Assembly: GCA_965228905.1 (NCBI GenBank)
Contig: CBDDII010000002.1
Coordinates: 372,001 to 436,000, forward strand
DNA: 64,000 bases
Direction: 5' to 3'
Origin: CALKXV01 sp965228905
GTDB taxonomy: Bacteria > Pseudomonadota > Alphaproteobacteria > Rhodobacterales > Rhodobacteraceae
Part shown: in pieces, positions 50,154 through 58,784 of the stretch
Numbering within the stretch: position 1 is the first letter of the stretch
How the letters are laid out: every line of letters begins with the position of its first letter
Position numbers and translations under genes: made by a program
The notes under the pieces: generated by a model
Databases searched by the model: none
What the model was told of the DNA's origin: nothing
Seen by the model: the letters and a program-made list of their open reading frames with translations, nothing else

Positions 50154-51074
50154 TCAGATTTCGTCGCGGGTGGGCGGGTTGGCGCCCGCGCGGCTGACCG
50201 TCACGGCGGCGGCGGCGGCCCCAAGTTCCATGGCGGCTGTCAGGTCCGCGTCTGAAATCGCGTGGAGTGCCGATTTTTCCAGAAGTCCGCGTTCGCCCAG
50301 ACCCGCCAGAAGGCCCGCGTTGAAGGTATCGCCCGCGCCGACGGTATCGACGACCTTGACCTTTTTCGCGGGCACGAAATGCGCGCCTTTTGCGGTATAG
50401 GCGGTCACACCTTTTGCACCTTCGGTGACGAAAACCACGCGCGTTCCCTTCGCGACGACCTCCTGGGCAAGCTTTGCCTGGTCGCCCGCGCCCTTGTACC
50501 AATGCAGGTCTTCGTCAGAGAATTTCACGAGGTCGGATTTGGCCAGCATCCGGTCAAGACGGGCGCGATAGGTGGATTCGTCCTGGATGAAACTTTCGCG
50601 GATGTTGGTGTCGAGCATGGTGACGCGGGTTGCGCCCTCGCGCATCAAAAGCGTTTCCAGCGTGGCGGCGATCGGTTCGACCACCAGGGAAATGCAGCCG
50701 AAGAAAAGCGTGGTGATGCTGTCGTCGAGCGTTGGAATATCGGCCTCGGAAATCATCCGGCAGGCGGAGTTTTCGTCGTAGAACAGGTAACTTGCCTGCC
50801 CGTCGGTCAGCCGCACGAAGGCCAGCGTCGTGGGGCGGTCGGGGCGGGTGACAAAGCTGGTGTCCACACCCGAGCTTTCCAGCCGTTCCATCAGCATGTC
50901 ACCGAAGAAATCCGTGGAAATGCCACTGAAGAAGCCGACCGGTTGGCCGAGACGGCCAATGGCGCTGGCGGTGTTGAAGACCGAGCCGCCGACGAAGGGG
51001 GCAAAGGCGCTGTCGCCGTCGGTGGTTTCCCGAGGCAGCATGTCGATCAGGGCTTCGCCCGAACAGAGGATCAT
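50154..51074 (-). CDS. PfkB-family sugar kinase (fructokinase-like)
   Basis: A 306-residue ribokinase-fold kinase. The N-terminal ILCSGEALIDMLP and GGSVFNTASAIGRLG and the C-terminal signature DTVGAGDTFNAGLLAG with the catalytic aspartate are complete. Overall it is most like fructokinase, phosphorylating fructose at C6 with ATP. No sugar transporter is adjacent, so substrate rests on family resemblance. Confidence 0.88.
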   Translation of the reverse strand: MILCSGEALIDMLPRETTDGDSAFAPFVGGSVFNTASAIGRLGQPVGFFSGISTDFFGDMLMERLESSGVDTSFVTRPDRPTTLAFVRLTDGQASYLFYDENSACRMISEADIPTLDDSITTLFFGCISLVVEPIAATLETLLMREGATRVTMLDTNIRESFIQDESTYRARLDRMLAKSDLVKFSDEDLHWYKGAGDQAKLAQEVVAKGTRVVFVTEGAKGVTAYTAKGAHFVPAKKVKVVDTVGAGDTFNAGLLAGLGERGLLEKSALHAISDADLTAAMELGAAAAAVTVSRAGANPPTRDEI

Positions 51075-51141
51075 GGTCTCACTCCCGTTGTTCCGGTGGC
51101 TCTAATGACTTGGGGTCGCGCTGACAAGGTTTTGCCCCCGT

Positions 51142-52236
51142 TTAACCTGCCCCGTAAGTATAGCCCGCGATGGCGGCGAAGATCAGGCCAAGGAGGACGG
51201 CAAAGAATATTTTCCATGCCGACCAGGGCCGTTCGCCGATCACCTGCCCGGTCTGGCCATTGACGACAAAGCGGAAGGATTTGCCGCGATAGCGATAGGC
51301 GGCGATCCAGACGGGCACGAGGATATGTTTGAACGTCACGTCGCTGACATCCGTGTCGATATGTTCGACGCGCTGCTTGTCGCCACCGATGTCGAAACGC
51401 ACATCGCGCAGGATCTGGCGGTCCATGATCTGGCGCGCTTCGCCGTGGGCATCGGTCAGTTCGATGGTATAGGCTTCGGACCGGAACCCGGCGAGGTATT
51501 CGGGATTGTAGGGCTCAAGCCGCGTTAGATCCCAATGGATCAGGGCAAGGCGGAATTTTTCGGGCAGAGCGGTGGAGGCGACGATCAGAACATCGTCGAA
51601 GAAACGGGCAACGCGACCCCGGACCGGGGTCCAGCGCACCTTTGGGACCTGGACGGTCTCGCGTTTTCCGTTGCGTGTGACGGTCCGGGTTTCATAGTAG
51701 ATGGTGCCGCGCTGGCCGCGATACCTGCTTTTCGTGTCGGCATCGAAGGTCCAGCACGGGGTGTAGACGCCGCTCATCCGGCGGCCCTTGCGGGCGTATT
51801 CCATCAACCCGTTCGGTGCGAACCAGAGCGAGCCGAGCCAGCTTGTCATCTTGCCGCGCGCGTCGGATTCTTCCAGTGCAAAGGGGATGACGGCGGCGGG
51901 CTTGATCTGGCGCGAGGCGCCCGTGTCGGTGACGACGGGAGTGGCGCAGAACGGGCATTCGGCGGCGTGAACGGATGGGTCGAATTCGAACCGGGCGGCA
52001 CAGTTCGGGCAGGTCGAAACGCGGTTTTCCTCCATTTCCGCGCTGCCGAGGCCTGCGGAAATGGCGCGTTGGAAATCCTGTTCGCGCACGGCAGAGGCCC
52101 GGCTCCATGGCCCGTGGTCAATCGGCTCGGTCGCACCGCAATGGTCGCAGACCAGCCGGTCGTCGCCCGGGTCGAACCGCATGTCGGCACCGCAGGTATC
52201 GCAGGGGAAGCGGTGTTCGGTCTGGGCGGGTGTCAT
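51142..52236 (-). CDS. Zinc-ribbon membrane protein of the TelA/SPFH operon
   Basis: A 364-residue protein with two N-terminal zinc ribbons (CDTCGADMRF...CDHCG at ~13-33 and CPNCAARFEF...CPFCAT at ~77-97), a large central beta-rich region (TPCWTFDADTKSRYRGQRG, VRWTPVRGRVARFFDDVLI) and one C-terminal membrane span (IFFAVLLGLIFAAIAGYTY). Proteins of this type are often mislabelled primosomal protein N'. Its start overlaps the cytochrome gene stop (ATGA). It is the last gene of the operon and probably acts at the membrane with the SPFH protein. Confidence 0.82.
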   Translation of the reverse strand: MTPAQTEHRFPCDTCGADMRFDPGDDRLVCDHCGATEPIDHGPWSRASAVREQDFQRAISAGLGSAEMEENRVSTCPNCAARFEFDPSVHAAECPFCATPVVTDTGASRQIKPAAVIPFALEESDARGKMTSWLGSLWFAPNGLMEYARKGRRMSGVYTPCWTFDADTKSRYRGQRGTIYYETRTVTRNGKRETVQVPKVRWTPVRGRVARFFDDVLIVASTALPEKFRLALIHWDLTRLEPYNPEYLAGFRSEAYTIELTDAHGEARQIMDRQILRDVRFDIGGDKQRVEHIDTDVSDVTFKHILVPVWIAAYRYRGKSFRFVVNGQTGQVIGERPWSAWKIFFAVLLGLIFAAIAGYTYGAG

Positions 52237-52706
52237 CGGCTGCGTACCATACGGGCAAGGGTTCCGTCACGTTTTATCACCCCGTGCCAGAGTGCTGCCG
52301 CGACATGGCCGAGGATCAGGATCATGAAAAGCGGAGCCAGGGTTTCATGGGCGTCGTGCAGGCTGCGCAGGCCGCCGTACCAGATAGCGGCGCCGGTCGC
52401 GGGAACCGCGATCATCAGCCCGTAAAGCGCCCAATGGCCCAGTGTGGCGGCGGCCTGGACGATGGGCGTGCCTTTCGGATCCGGAGCGCCCAGGCGGAGC
52501 CGCACCGCAAGCCGCCAAAGCGCGACGGCAAGAAGGAGGCTGCCCGCGATGGTATGGAGCGTCGCGGTTTCAAAGCCCGAAAGGCCCTGATCCACGCGGG
52601 CGCGCAGGGCCTTGCCCATATCGTCAGAGGTGAACCAGGCAAGGGTCACCAGGCCGGCGACGCTCCAGTGAAGCGCGATCTGTTGGCGGGTGTAGTGGCT
52701 GGCCAT
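52233..52706 (-). CDS. Cytochrome b561-type membrane protein
   Basis: A 157-residue protein with four membrane spans and the di-heme histidines of the cytochrome b561 / Ni-hydrogenase b family: ALHWSVAG (H13), TLHTIAG, LGHWALYG and LGHVAAALWH. It would shuttle electrons across the inner membrane. Its presence inside the TelA/SPFH operon, 42 bp after the SPFH gene and coupled to the zinc-ribbon gene, is unusual and may be a redox component of that system. Confidence 0.85.
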   Translation of the reverse strand: MASHYTRQQIALHWSVAGLVTLAWFTSDDMGKALRARVDQGLSGFETATLHTIAGSLLLAVALWRLAVRLRLGAPDPKGTPIVQAAATLGHWALYGLMIAVPATGAAIWYGGLRSLHDAHETLAPLFMILILGHVAAALWHGVIKRDGTLARMVRSR

Positions 52707-52748
52707 TGTGGATTCCTGTTCCGGGGGTCTCCCTTGAACGGGCGGGCC

Positions 52749-53837
52749 TCAGCTTTCCGGCGGTGGCGGCGGCATTACAGTGAACAATTCGGCAAGCTCG
52801 GTATCCTCGGCGTGTTGCCAGCCGTCTTGTCCGGGCGTCCAGACGTGGGTTTCGCGCTCCAGCGTGCCGTCGGCGACCATCTTGCCAAGGTCAGCCTTGG
52901 AGAACGGGCCCGAAGTCTTGCCGTTCTTGGCGACGTGCCAGACGTGTTCGACCGGCGGGGGCGGCGGAACGGGGACGGCGGGCGCGGCACCCCAGGGGCC
53001 TGCGCCTCCGGCCATCTGCATGCCCATGCCGGCACCCATTCCCATGCCCATGGCCTGGCCCGCGGCTGATCCCGGCTGATCCAGGCTTTCGGCGGCCTTG
53101 TAGCGGAAGTGTTCTTCCAGCGATCCGGTCAACCCGCGCGAGGTGCGTTCGTCCAGCGCCTTTTCGACAGCCGGGGGAAGCGAAATGTTTTCGATGTAAA
53201 GCTCGGGCAGGGTCAGGCCATAGCCTGCGATGGTGTCCGATATGCGTTCGGCGACCAGCTTGCCCAGATCGGCGGTATTGGCGGCCATGTCCAGCACCGG
53301 GATGCCCGAACCGGCGATCTGGCGCGAGAATTCCTGAACGATGATGTTGCGGATCTGATAGCTGATCTCGTCCATCGTGAATTCGCCATCGGTGCCGACG
53401 ATTTCCAACAGGAACTTTGCCGGATCGCTGACCTTGACCGTGTAGGTGCCGAAAGCGCGCAGGCGGGTCGGCCCGAATTCAGGGTCGCGCAGCATGATCG
53501 GGTTCTTGGTGCCCCACTTCAGGTCTGTGAAGCGCCGGGTCGAAACGAAATAGACTTCGGACTTGAAGGGCGACTTGAATCCATGATCCCAGTGCTGAAG
53601 CGTTGTCAGGATCGGCATGTTGTTGGTCTCAAGCATGTAGAGACCGGGCATGAAGGTATCGGCCAACTGCCCTTCGTGGACAAAGACGGCGGCCTGGCCT
53701 TCGCGCACGGTCAGCTTGGCGCCGTATTTGATTTCGTGATCCTCGCGCTCGAAGCGCCAGACCATGGTGTCGCGGGTGTCATCCGTCCAGTGGATGACGT
53801 CGATGAATTCGCCGGTGAGGAAATCAAGAATACCCAT
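52749..53837 (-). CDS. SPFH-domain protein with C-terminal GYF_2 domain
   Basis: A 362-residue protein. The first ~290 residues are a YdjI-type SPFH (virion-core-like) domain beginning MGILDFLTGEFIDVIHW, with the coiled segment EEHFRYKAAESL. A Gly/Met-rich, then Pro-rich linker (PVPPPPPVEH) leads to a GYF_2 domain (WHVAKNGKTSGPFSKADL ... DGWQHAEDT). AAGGAGAG precedes the ATG at 53837. It presumably forms membrane-proximal scaffolds bound to proline-rich partners. Its upstream gap is filled by a five-hairpin array. Confidence 0.88.
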   Translation of the reverse strand: MGILDFLTGEFIDVIHWTDDTRDTMVWRFEREDHEIKYGAKLTVREGQAAVFVHEGQLADTFMPGLYMLETNNMPILTTLQHWDHGFKSPFKSEVYFVSTRRFTDLKWGTKNPIMLRDPEFGPTRLRAFGTYTVKVSDPAKFLLEIVGTDGEFTMDEISYQIRNIIVQEFSRQIAGSGIPVLDMAANTADLGKLVAERISDTIAGYGLTLPELYIENISLPPAVEKALDERTSRGLTGSLEEHFRYKAAESLDQPGSAAGQAMGMGMGAGMGMQMAGGAGPWGAAPAVPVPPPPPVEHVWHVAKNGKTSGPFSKADLGKMVADGTLERETHVWTPGQDGWQHAEDTELAELFTVMPPPPPES

Positions 53838-53858
53838 GGTCTCTCCTTTTGAACACGT

Positions 53859-53968
53859 AACCGTTTTCTGACGCAGAAAACGGTTCGGAAAAAGACGCTT
53901 TTTCCGCACCCGGGATGGGGTGCGATTTCTGCGTCAGAAATCGGTGCAAAGAATGCGTCATTCTTTGC
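53859..53968. repeat. Array of five consecutive perfect hairpins
   Basis: Almost the whole 135-bp gap between two operon genes is palindromic. Hairpins: 53859-53885 (12-bp stem, ACG loop), 53886-53906 (9 bp, ACG), 53906-53923 (6 bp, six-base loop), 53923-53943 (9 bp, CGT) and 53946-53968 (10 bp, CGT). Stems all differ, but four share a GACGC/GCGTC core; the first two point one way and the last two the other, so the array is itself a quasi-palindrome. It may stabilise or separate the upstream and downstream parts of the operon mRNA. Confidence 0.85.
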
Positions 53969-53972
53969 CTCC

Positions 53973-54902
53973 TCAGAACCCGCGCGCGGTCAGATCGCGC
54001 GCCAGCGTCGTGACTACCGGCACGGCGCTTTTCGCGTCCATCCCCGGTCTCAGCCTTACATCATAGAGCATCTGCAACAGCTTTTCGTCCATTCCCGTAA
54101 GCCGCGCGAATTCGTCGTCGTCGTTGAAGATCGAAGGCCGGGCCTTGCCGCTGTCGTTGGCCAGCCCCAGCCCTTGCGCGATTTCTTCGTGAATGCAGGA
54201 CAGGCGCAGGATGGGGGGCAGTTCGGCGCGGATAACGGCGACGGCACGGGTGATTTCGCCGTCATTTTTCGAATCCGACGAGATCATGATGCAATAATTC
54301 TCGCGGGCCAGATCCTGAACCAAGTCGATTTCGCGCTGCCGGATCGAGGGGACAAGGCGGCTGAGCAGGGGGCCGATGACGCGGCGTTCTTCCTCGCTGA
54401 CGAAGACCACCTGGAAATTGCCGCCCTGTTCAACGTGCTGGATCGGGTGCTGTGTGGCACGTTGCAGGCGCTCGGCGTAGCGTTTGACAGTGGCGCGGTC
54501 GTCGGCGCGTTGCATGTCCGGCACGCTGGCCCCGAAGACGGGTTCGATCCGCACCGGGCCGTTCCAGCGGTGCAGCACGCTGGCGCTTTCGCTTTGGACA
54601 AGGGCGCTGCCCCGGTCGGAAAACTCGCGCGCAAAGGCGATGGCAGAGAAGGCTTTGGCAAGCCGGTCGGCGTCATATGGCGTGTCCGGCCCGCCGCCGT
54701 CGGTGCGCAACAGCCCGCGCGTGCGGTGCCCCGCTTCGACCCGCGCGTAATAGGCCGCCAGGGCAAGGCTTTCGGCCGATGGCGGCACCGGGTCGATCAC
54801 GACAGGCGCCGCTTTCGCACCGGGTTCGGTGCGAAAGCCGTCCAACTGATCGCAGCCCATCATCACAAGGCCAATCGTTGCCAGAGCCAGTGCGTTGCGC
54901 AT
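53973..54902 (-). CDS. DUF2927 lipoprotein of the TelA/SPFH operon
   Basis: A 309-residue lipoprotein: signal MRNALALATIGLVMMGC with Cys-16 or 17 as lipidation site. The C-terminal two thirds fit DUF2927: VVFVSEEERRVIGPLL, ENYCIMISSDS, and LSCIHEEIAQGLGLANDS with an HEE metal-like motif and FNDDDEFARLTGMDE. Such HExx-like residues suggest a zincin-type fold. It would face the periplasm. It lies 6 bp after telA. Function unknown. Confidence 0.85.
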   Translation of the reverse strand: MRNALALATIGLVMMGCDQLDGFRTEPGAKAAPVVIDPVPPSAESLALAAYYARVEAGHRTRGLLRTDGGGPDTPYDADRLAKAFSAIAFAREFSDRGSALVQSESASVLHRWNGPVRIEPVFGASVPDMQRADDRATVKRYAERLQRATQHPIQHVEQGGNFQVVFVSEEERRVIGPLLSRLVPSIRQREIDLVQDLARENYCIMISSDSKNDGEITRAVAVIRAELPPILRLSCIHEEIAQGLGLANDSGKARPSIFNDDDEFARLTGMDEKLLQMLYDVRLRPGMDAKSAVPVVTTLARDLTARGF

Positions 54903-54908
54903 CGTCCC

Positions 54909-56105
54909 TCAGGCAGGCACGCTTTCGCCGGTGTTGGTGCCGACGCCGTCCTTGCGAGCCTTGGCCGAGGCGAGTGTTTCCTTCAGCTCCTGCTCCATTT
55001 TCTGGAGTTCCTCTTCGGCGGCGGCACGCTTGGCCTTGCCTTCGTCGGCGATCTGTAGGCTTTCCTCGATCGTGGCGATGAGATCGGAATTGGCCTTCTT
55101 CACTGCCTCGATGTCGAAGACGCCGCGCTCCATTTCCTCGCGGATTTTCTTGTTGGCCTGGCGCAGGTTCTCGGCGTTCTTGGTCAAAAGCTCGTTGGTC
55201 AGGTCATTGGCGTCGCGCACCGCGTCGGCGGCTTCCGACGACCGCTGGATGGTCACGGCCTGGGCCAGTTGGGTTTCCCAAAGCGGAACGGTGTTGACCA
55301 GGGTCGAGTTGATCTTGGTGACCAGCGACTTGTCGTTTTCCTGCACAAGACGGATCGAGGGCAAGGACTGCATCGTCACCTGGCGCGTCAGTTTCAGGTC
55401 GTGCACCCGGCGTTCCAGATCGTCGCGGGCGGCGCGCAGGTCGCGCAGTTCCTGCGCGGCCATGACGCCCTGTTCCTCGGGCGCGTCGGCAACGGCCTGT
55501 TCCTTGGCCGGGATGTCGACGGTATCCAGTCGGTTCAGCTTTTCCTCGCCTGCGGCGATATAAAGCGCGAGTTCGTCGTAGAAATTCAGCGTCTTGTCGT
55601 AAAGCTGATCCAGCGACTTGATGTCCTTCAAGAGCTTGTGCTCGTGGTGTTCGAGGTTGGCCGTCACCTTGTCGATCTGGCCCTGCACCTCTTCGTAGCG
55701 GGCAAGGAAGTTGTGGGCAGGCGCGGCCTTGCCCAACAGCCATTCCCACCACGAGCGTTTCCGGCGCACGTCCAGTTCGGAAACCGAGAACCCCCGGATC
55801 GTCGAAACGATGTCGCGCAGGCTGTCGCCCGCAGGTCCGACATCCTTGTTCTTGACGTCGGCCAGCATGGCTTGGCTGATTTCCTGAAGTTCGACCTGTG
55901 CGGACGAACCGAAGGACACGATGGAATTCGTATCGCTCATGTCGATCTCACCGATGCGCTTTTCGATCTCTTCGCTGGTCGGTGCGTCGGCCGAGGAAAG
56001 CGCCACCACCTCTTCGGCGGCGGCGGGAACGGGCAGTTGGAAGTCGACGACTTCTTTCACCATGGCTTCGGCTTCCTTGGCCTTTTTGTAAATTTCGGAT
56101 TCCAT
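54909..56105 (-). CDS. TelA/YaaN toxic-anion-resistance family protein
   Basis: A 398-residue, almost wholly helical protein of the TelA family. The family stretch is FGSSAQVELQEISQAML, then the tryptophan motif RSWWEWLLGKAAPAHNFLARYEEVQGQIDKV and QLYDKTLNFYDELALYIAAGEEKL. AGGAGAG precedes the ATG at 56105. TelA proteins were named for tellurite resistance but are now seen as parts of membrane stress systems with XpaC and SPFH partners. Cytoplasmic, likely at the membrane. Confidence 0.92.
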   Translation of the reverse strand: MESEIYKKAKEAEAMVKEVVDFQLPVPAAAEEVVALSSADAPTSEEIEKRIGEIDMSDTNSIVSFGSSAQVELQEISQAMLADVKNKDVGPAGDSLRDIVSTIRGFSVSELDVRRKRSWWEWLLGKAAPAHNFLARYEEVQGQIDKVTANLEHHEHKLLKDIKSLDQLYDKTLNFYDELALYIAAGEEKLNRLDTVDIPAKEQAVADAPEEQGVMAAQELRDLRAARDDLERRVHDLKLTRQVTMQSLPSIRLVQENDKSLVTKINSTLVNTVPLWETQLAQAVTIQRSSEAADAVRDANDLTNELLTKNAENLRQANKKIREEMERGVFDIEAVKKANSDLIATIEESLQIADEGKAKRAAAEEELQKMEQELKETLASAKARKDGVGTNTGESVPA

Positions 56106-56127
56106 CGGGTCTCTCCTGTTGGCAGCT

Positions 56128-57006
56128 CTAAATTTCACTTCGGACGCCTTCGCGTTCCAATCGTTCGCGCAGCACTTCGATCTCGACATCCAGCATGGAC
56201 TTGTCGTTGCGAAGCAGTTTCTGGGTTTTCTGGGTAAAGGATGTTTCCAGGTCGTCCAGCAGCGTTTCGTAGTCCGCGCGGGCCTCGGCGTTCTGCGACC
56301 GGGCGTAAAGGTCGGCAAATTGCACCGTCGCGTCGCGGGCCCCCAGAAGGTAGACGCCAAGGTAACGGCGGGCGCTGGTCAGGTCGCCCGGGTCTTCTTC
56401 GACCACGCGGAACATGTCGCGGGCCGTTGCGATGAAGGCTTCGACGCGGCGGTCGAGGGCGGGGGTCTGGGCGCGGCGGATCGCGTCGCGCATGGCGGAC
56501 AGGTGCTTTTCGGCCTCGTCCACCGCGCGGGCCACACGGTCGGTCTGGAATTCATCCATACCTTCGGTGCCCTTGTCGGCAAGCGGATCGGGACCAAAGG
56601 CGGCGAAGTGCAGCGCGGTACCCAAGATGAAATAGAGGATGGGATTGAGCAGGCTGAAGGTTTCGGGATCAAGCCCGGCGATGGCAAGGCCGGTTCCGGT
56701 CAAGATGCTGCCGAAGATTTTCCTGGGGATCGCCGGGCGCTTGGCCACGCGGCGGGCGTCGTAGGCATCATGGGCGATCAATCCTTCGCGGGTCAGCCAG
56801 GCGGCCAGCATCAGGTCGGCAAAGGCCGTGATCTTCAGGAACATGCCGACGGGCGGCAGTTGAAAGGCGACCAGCAGAAGGACGATCGGTGCAATGAACA
56901 GGAAATTCGCGCGTGCGCCCGCACGGGAACGCCGCATCGTGGACACGCCGCTTGGGTGTTGCGCCTTGGAACCGGGGCTGTGTTTTCCGCCGTAACGTTC
57001 GGCCAT
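56128..57006 (-). CDS. XpaC-like (5-bromo-4-chloroindolyl phosphate hydrolysis) protein
   Basis: A 292-residue protein with N-terminal membrane spans (NFLFIAPIVLLLVAFQLPPVGMFL; TREGLIAH) and a helical C-terminal XpaC domain (EAEKHLSAMRDAIRRAQ ... YLGVYLLGARDATVQFADLYAR). XpaC is the usual partner of TelA. The ATG at 57006 overlaps the stop of the preceding small gene by one base (TGATG), and telA follows after 22 bp. Confidence 0.88.
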   Translation of the reverse strand: MAERYGGKHSPGSKAQHPSGVSTMRRSRAGARANFLFIAPIVLLLVAFQLPPVGMFLKITAFADLMLAAWLTREGLIAHDAYDARRVAKRPAIPRKIFGSILTGTGLAIAGLDPETFSLLNPILYFILGTALHFAAFGPDPLADKGTEGMDEFQTDRVARAVDEAEKHLSAMRDAIRRAQTPALDRRVEAFIATARDMFRVVEEDPGDLTSARRYLGVYLLGARDATVQFADLYARSQNAEARADYETLLDDLETSFTQKTQKLLRNDKSMLDVEIEVLRERLEREGVRSEI

Positions 57007-57203
57007 CAGCCAGCCCCGCTGACCGAAACATAGACGATCAGGCACAACAGCATGAAGAAGGCGATCCTCTGCATCATTCCCCCGGTTGTGACGGCCGAAA
57101 GGCCACCCCTTTGTTCGACCCGACGTGTCACACCGCGCACCAGAAAGGCAATCAGCGTGATGGCAACAGACACTGCAAGTATCGCAAGCGCCAGGCGCTG
57201 CAT
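57006..57203 (-). CDS. Small two-span membrane protein, first gene of the TelA operon
   Basis: A 65-residue protein: span 1 LALAILAVSVAITLIAFLV, basic loop RGVTRRVEQRGG, span 2 MQRIAFFMLLCLIVYVSVSG. AAGGAGAG precedes the ATG and the stop overlaps the xpaC-like start, so it is a real operon member. No family recognised. The 160-bp gap upstream (57204-57363) should hold the operon promoter, which I could not pinpoint. Confidence 0.8.
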   Translation of the reverse strand: MQRLALAILAVSVAITLIAFLVRGVTRRVEQRGGLSAVTTGGMMQRIAFFMLLCLIVYVSVSGAG

Positions 57204-57363
57204 CGGATCGGCTCTCCTTTTCGTGAGGTTAACATAAGAGGTATCCGCCGTGCTTGCCAGTGGCAGAGCGGGGGTGTGGAGAGAATCGAGAAATTACGTC
57301 ACTGACCGTGCCAAATCGCGCATTTTTGCGTCAGTAGGTGAATAATCGCTTTAAAACAGGTGC

Positions 57364-58167
57364 TTATTTTCGCCTTCGGTTGATCTTTGGCTTGCTTCGT
57401 CCCGGCGCCTGACGCGGTTTCGGATTTTTTCCCCCTTCCGGCTCGCCCAGACCCAGTTGGTCGCGCACGATGCGGGCGCGGACCTCTTCCACCGCGCCGG
57501 GCTTCAGATCGCCCAGGCGGAAAGGGCCATAGCTGATGCGGATCAGGCGGTTCACCGGCAGGTCGATCGCCTCCATCGCGCGGCGGATTTCGCGGTTCTT
57601 GCCCTCGGTCAGACCCACGGTGATCCAGGCGTTCCTGCCTTGCTGGCGATCCAAGGTGACGGTCATGGGGCGGAACCTTTGGCCTTCAACCTCGATGCCC
57701 CTGCGCAGGGGGGCGAAATCTTCGTCTTTCGGTTCGCCGTGGATGCGGACGCGGTACTTTCGCGTCCAGCCGGTTGAGGGGAGTTCGAGGCGGCGCTTGA
57801 CCTCGCCGTCGTTTGTCAAAAGCAAGAGCCCCTCGGAATTGAGGTCGAGCCGCCCGATCGACATCACGCGGGGCAGGGTTTCGGGCAGGTTGTCGAAGAC
57901 CGTGTCGCGGCCCTTTTCATCCTTCGTCGTGGTCACGAGGCCCAGGGGCTTGTGATAGAGCCAGATGCGCGGGGCCTGTTTTTCAGCGAGCGGTTGGCCG
58001 TTGACGGTGATCCTGTCGCTGTCTTTCACGTTCAGCGCGGGGCTGTCGATCACCTTGCCGTTCACCGCGACCTTGCCCTCGGCGATCAGCGCCTCGGCCC
58101 CGCGGCGCGATGCGACGCCGTGGCGGGCCAGGACTTTGGCGATGCGGTCTCCGGGAAACTCGGTCAT
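57364..58167 (-). CDS. rluB: 23S rRNA pseudouridine synthase (RluB/RsuA family)
   Basis: A 267-residue synthase: N-terminal S4 RNA-binding domain (RIAKVLARHGVASRRGAEALI), catalytic domain with D108 in SIGRLDLNSEGLLLLTND, and the GKNREIRRAME helix typical of RluB/RluE/RluF/RsuA. A basic tail (PKPRQAPGRSKPKINRRRK) is common in RluB. RluB modifies U2605 of 23S rRNA; within this subgroup RluB is the best guess. Confidence 0.85.
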   Translation of the reverse strand: MTEFPGDRIAKVLARHGVASRRGAEALIAEGKVAVNGKVIDSPALNVKDSDRITVNGQPLAEKQAPRIWLYHKPLGLVTTTKDEKGRDTVFDNLPETLPRVMSIGRLDLNSEGLLLLTNDGEVKRRLELPSTGWTRKYRVRIHGEPKDEDFAPLRRGIEVEGQRFRPMTVTLDRQQGRNAWITVGLTEGKNREIRRAMEAIDLPVNRLIRISYGPFRLGDLKPGAVEEVRARIVRDQLGLGEPEGGKNPKPRQAPGRSKPKINRRRK

Positions 58168-58235
58168 GGGATCTGCCTTAGCGGGAAGCGGGGGCGAGGG
58201 AAAGCATTTGCGCCGACCTGCGGTCGTCGCGGTGG

Positions 58236-58296
58236 CAAAATTTTTTAAGGGAAAAATTTTGGCCTCCGGCGGGCGTATTTGTCAAAGCGGTGAAGG
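58236..58296. repeat. Composite intergenic repeat, copy 2
   Basis: An AT hairpin CAAAATTTTT/AAAAATTTTG (58236-58261) runs directly into GGCCTCCGGCGGGCGTATTT and then AAGCGGTGAAG. The same hairpin-plus-GC-box-plus-GTATTT order occurs at 62017-62075. Confidence 0.75.
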
Positions 58297-58334
58297 AGAA
58301 TTGCGCTTTTTACCCCGATGAGGCACTTCAAGGC

Positions 58335-58784
58335 ATGGCATTTGAAAGTTTCATGGGGGTCGCGCTGGACGAGGCGCAGGGGGCAGCGGAGCGGGGCGAG
58401 GTTCCGGTGGGCGCGGTTCTGGTCGGCCCGGACCGGGCGGTCCTGGCGCGGGCGGGGAACCGGACACGGGAATTGTCCGATCCCACGGCCCATGCCGAGA
58501 TGCTGGTGATCCGGGAAGGGGCGGCGGTACTTGGGTCAGAGCGGCTGACCGGTTGCGACCTATACGTGACGCTGGAACCCTGTGCCATGTGTGCCGCCGC
58601 GATTTCCGCAGCACGGGTGGCACGGCTTTATTACGGGGCGGGCGATCCGAAGTCGGGCGGTGTGGCCCATGGGGCGCGGGTGTTTTCCCATCCTCAGGCG
58701 CATCATGCGCCCGAGGTTTATGATGGGATCGCCGCCGAAGAGGCCTCGGCGCTGTTGAAGGCGTTTTTCGCCGCGCGGCGCTAG
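58335..58784 (+). CDS. tadA: tRNA adenosine(34) deaminase (TadA-type)
   Basis: A 149-residue zinc deaminase that makes inosine at the wobble position of tRNA-Arg. Zinc and catalytic residues: H53-A-E55 (DPTAHAEMLVIR) and P82-C83-x2-C86 (TLEPCAMCAAAI). The C-terminal GAGDPKSGGVAHGARVF is TadA-specific among such deaminases. The ATG at 58335 (MAFESFMGVAL) is preferred over an upstream GTG. Four bases overlap the convergent UPF0173 gene. Confidence 0.9.
   Translation: MAFESFMGVALDEAQGAAERGEVPVGAVLVGPDRAVLARAGNRTRELSDPTAHAEMLVIREGAAVLGSERLTGCDLYVTLEPCAMCAAAISAARVARLYYGAGDPKSGGVAHGARVFSHPQAHHAPEVYDGIAAEEASALLKAFFAARR

Noticed and set aside
51142..52236. Primosomal protein N' (PriA)
   Set aside because: No helicase motifs; only zinc ribbons and a membrane span. 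The PriA label would come from zinc-ribbon similarity.
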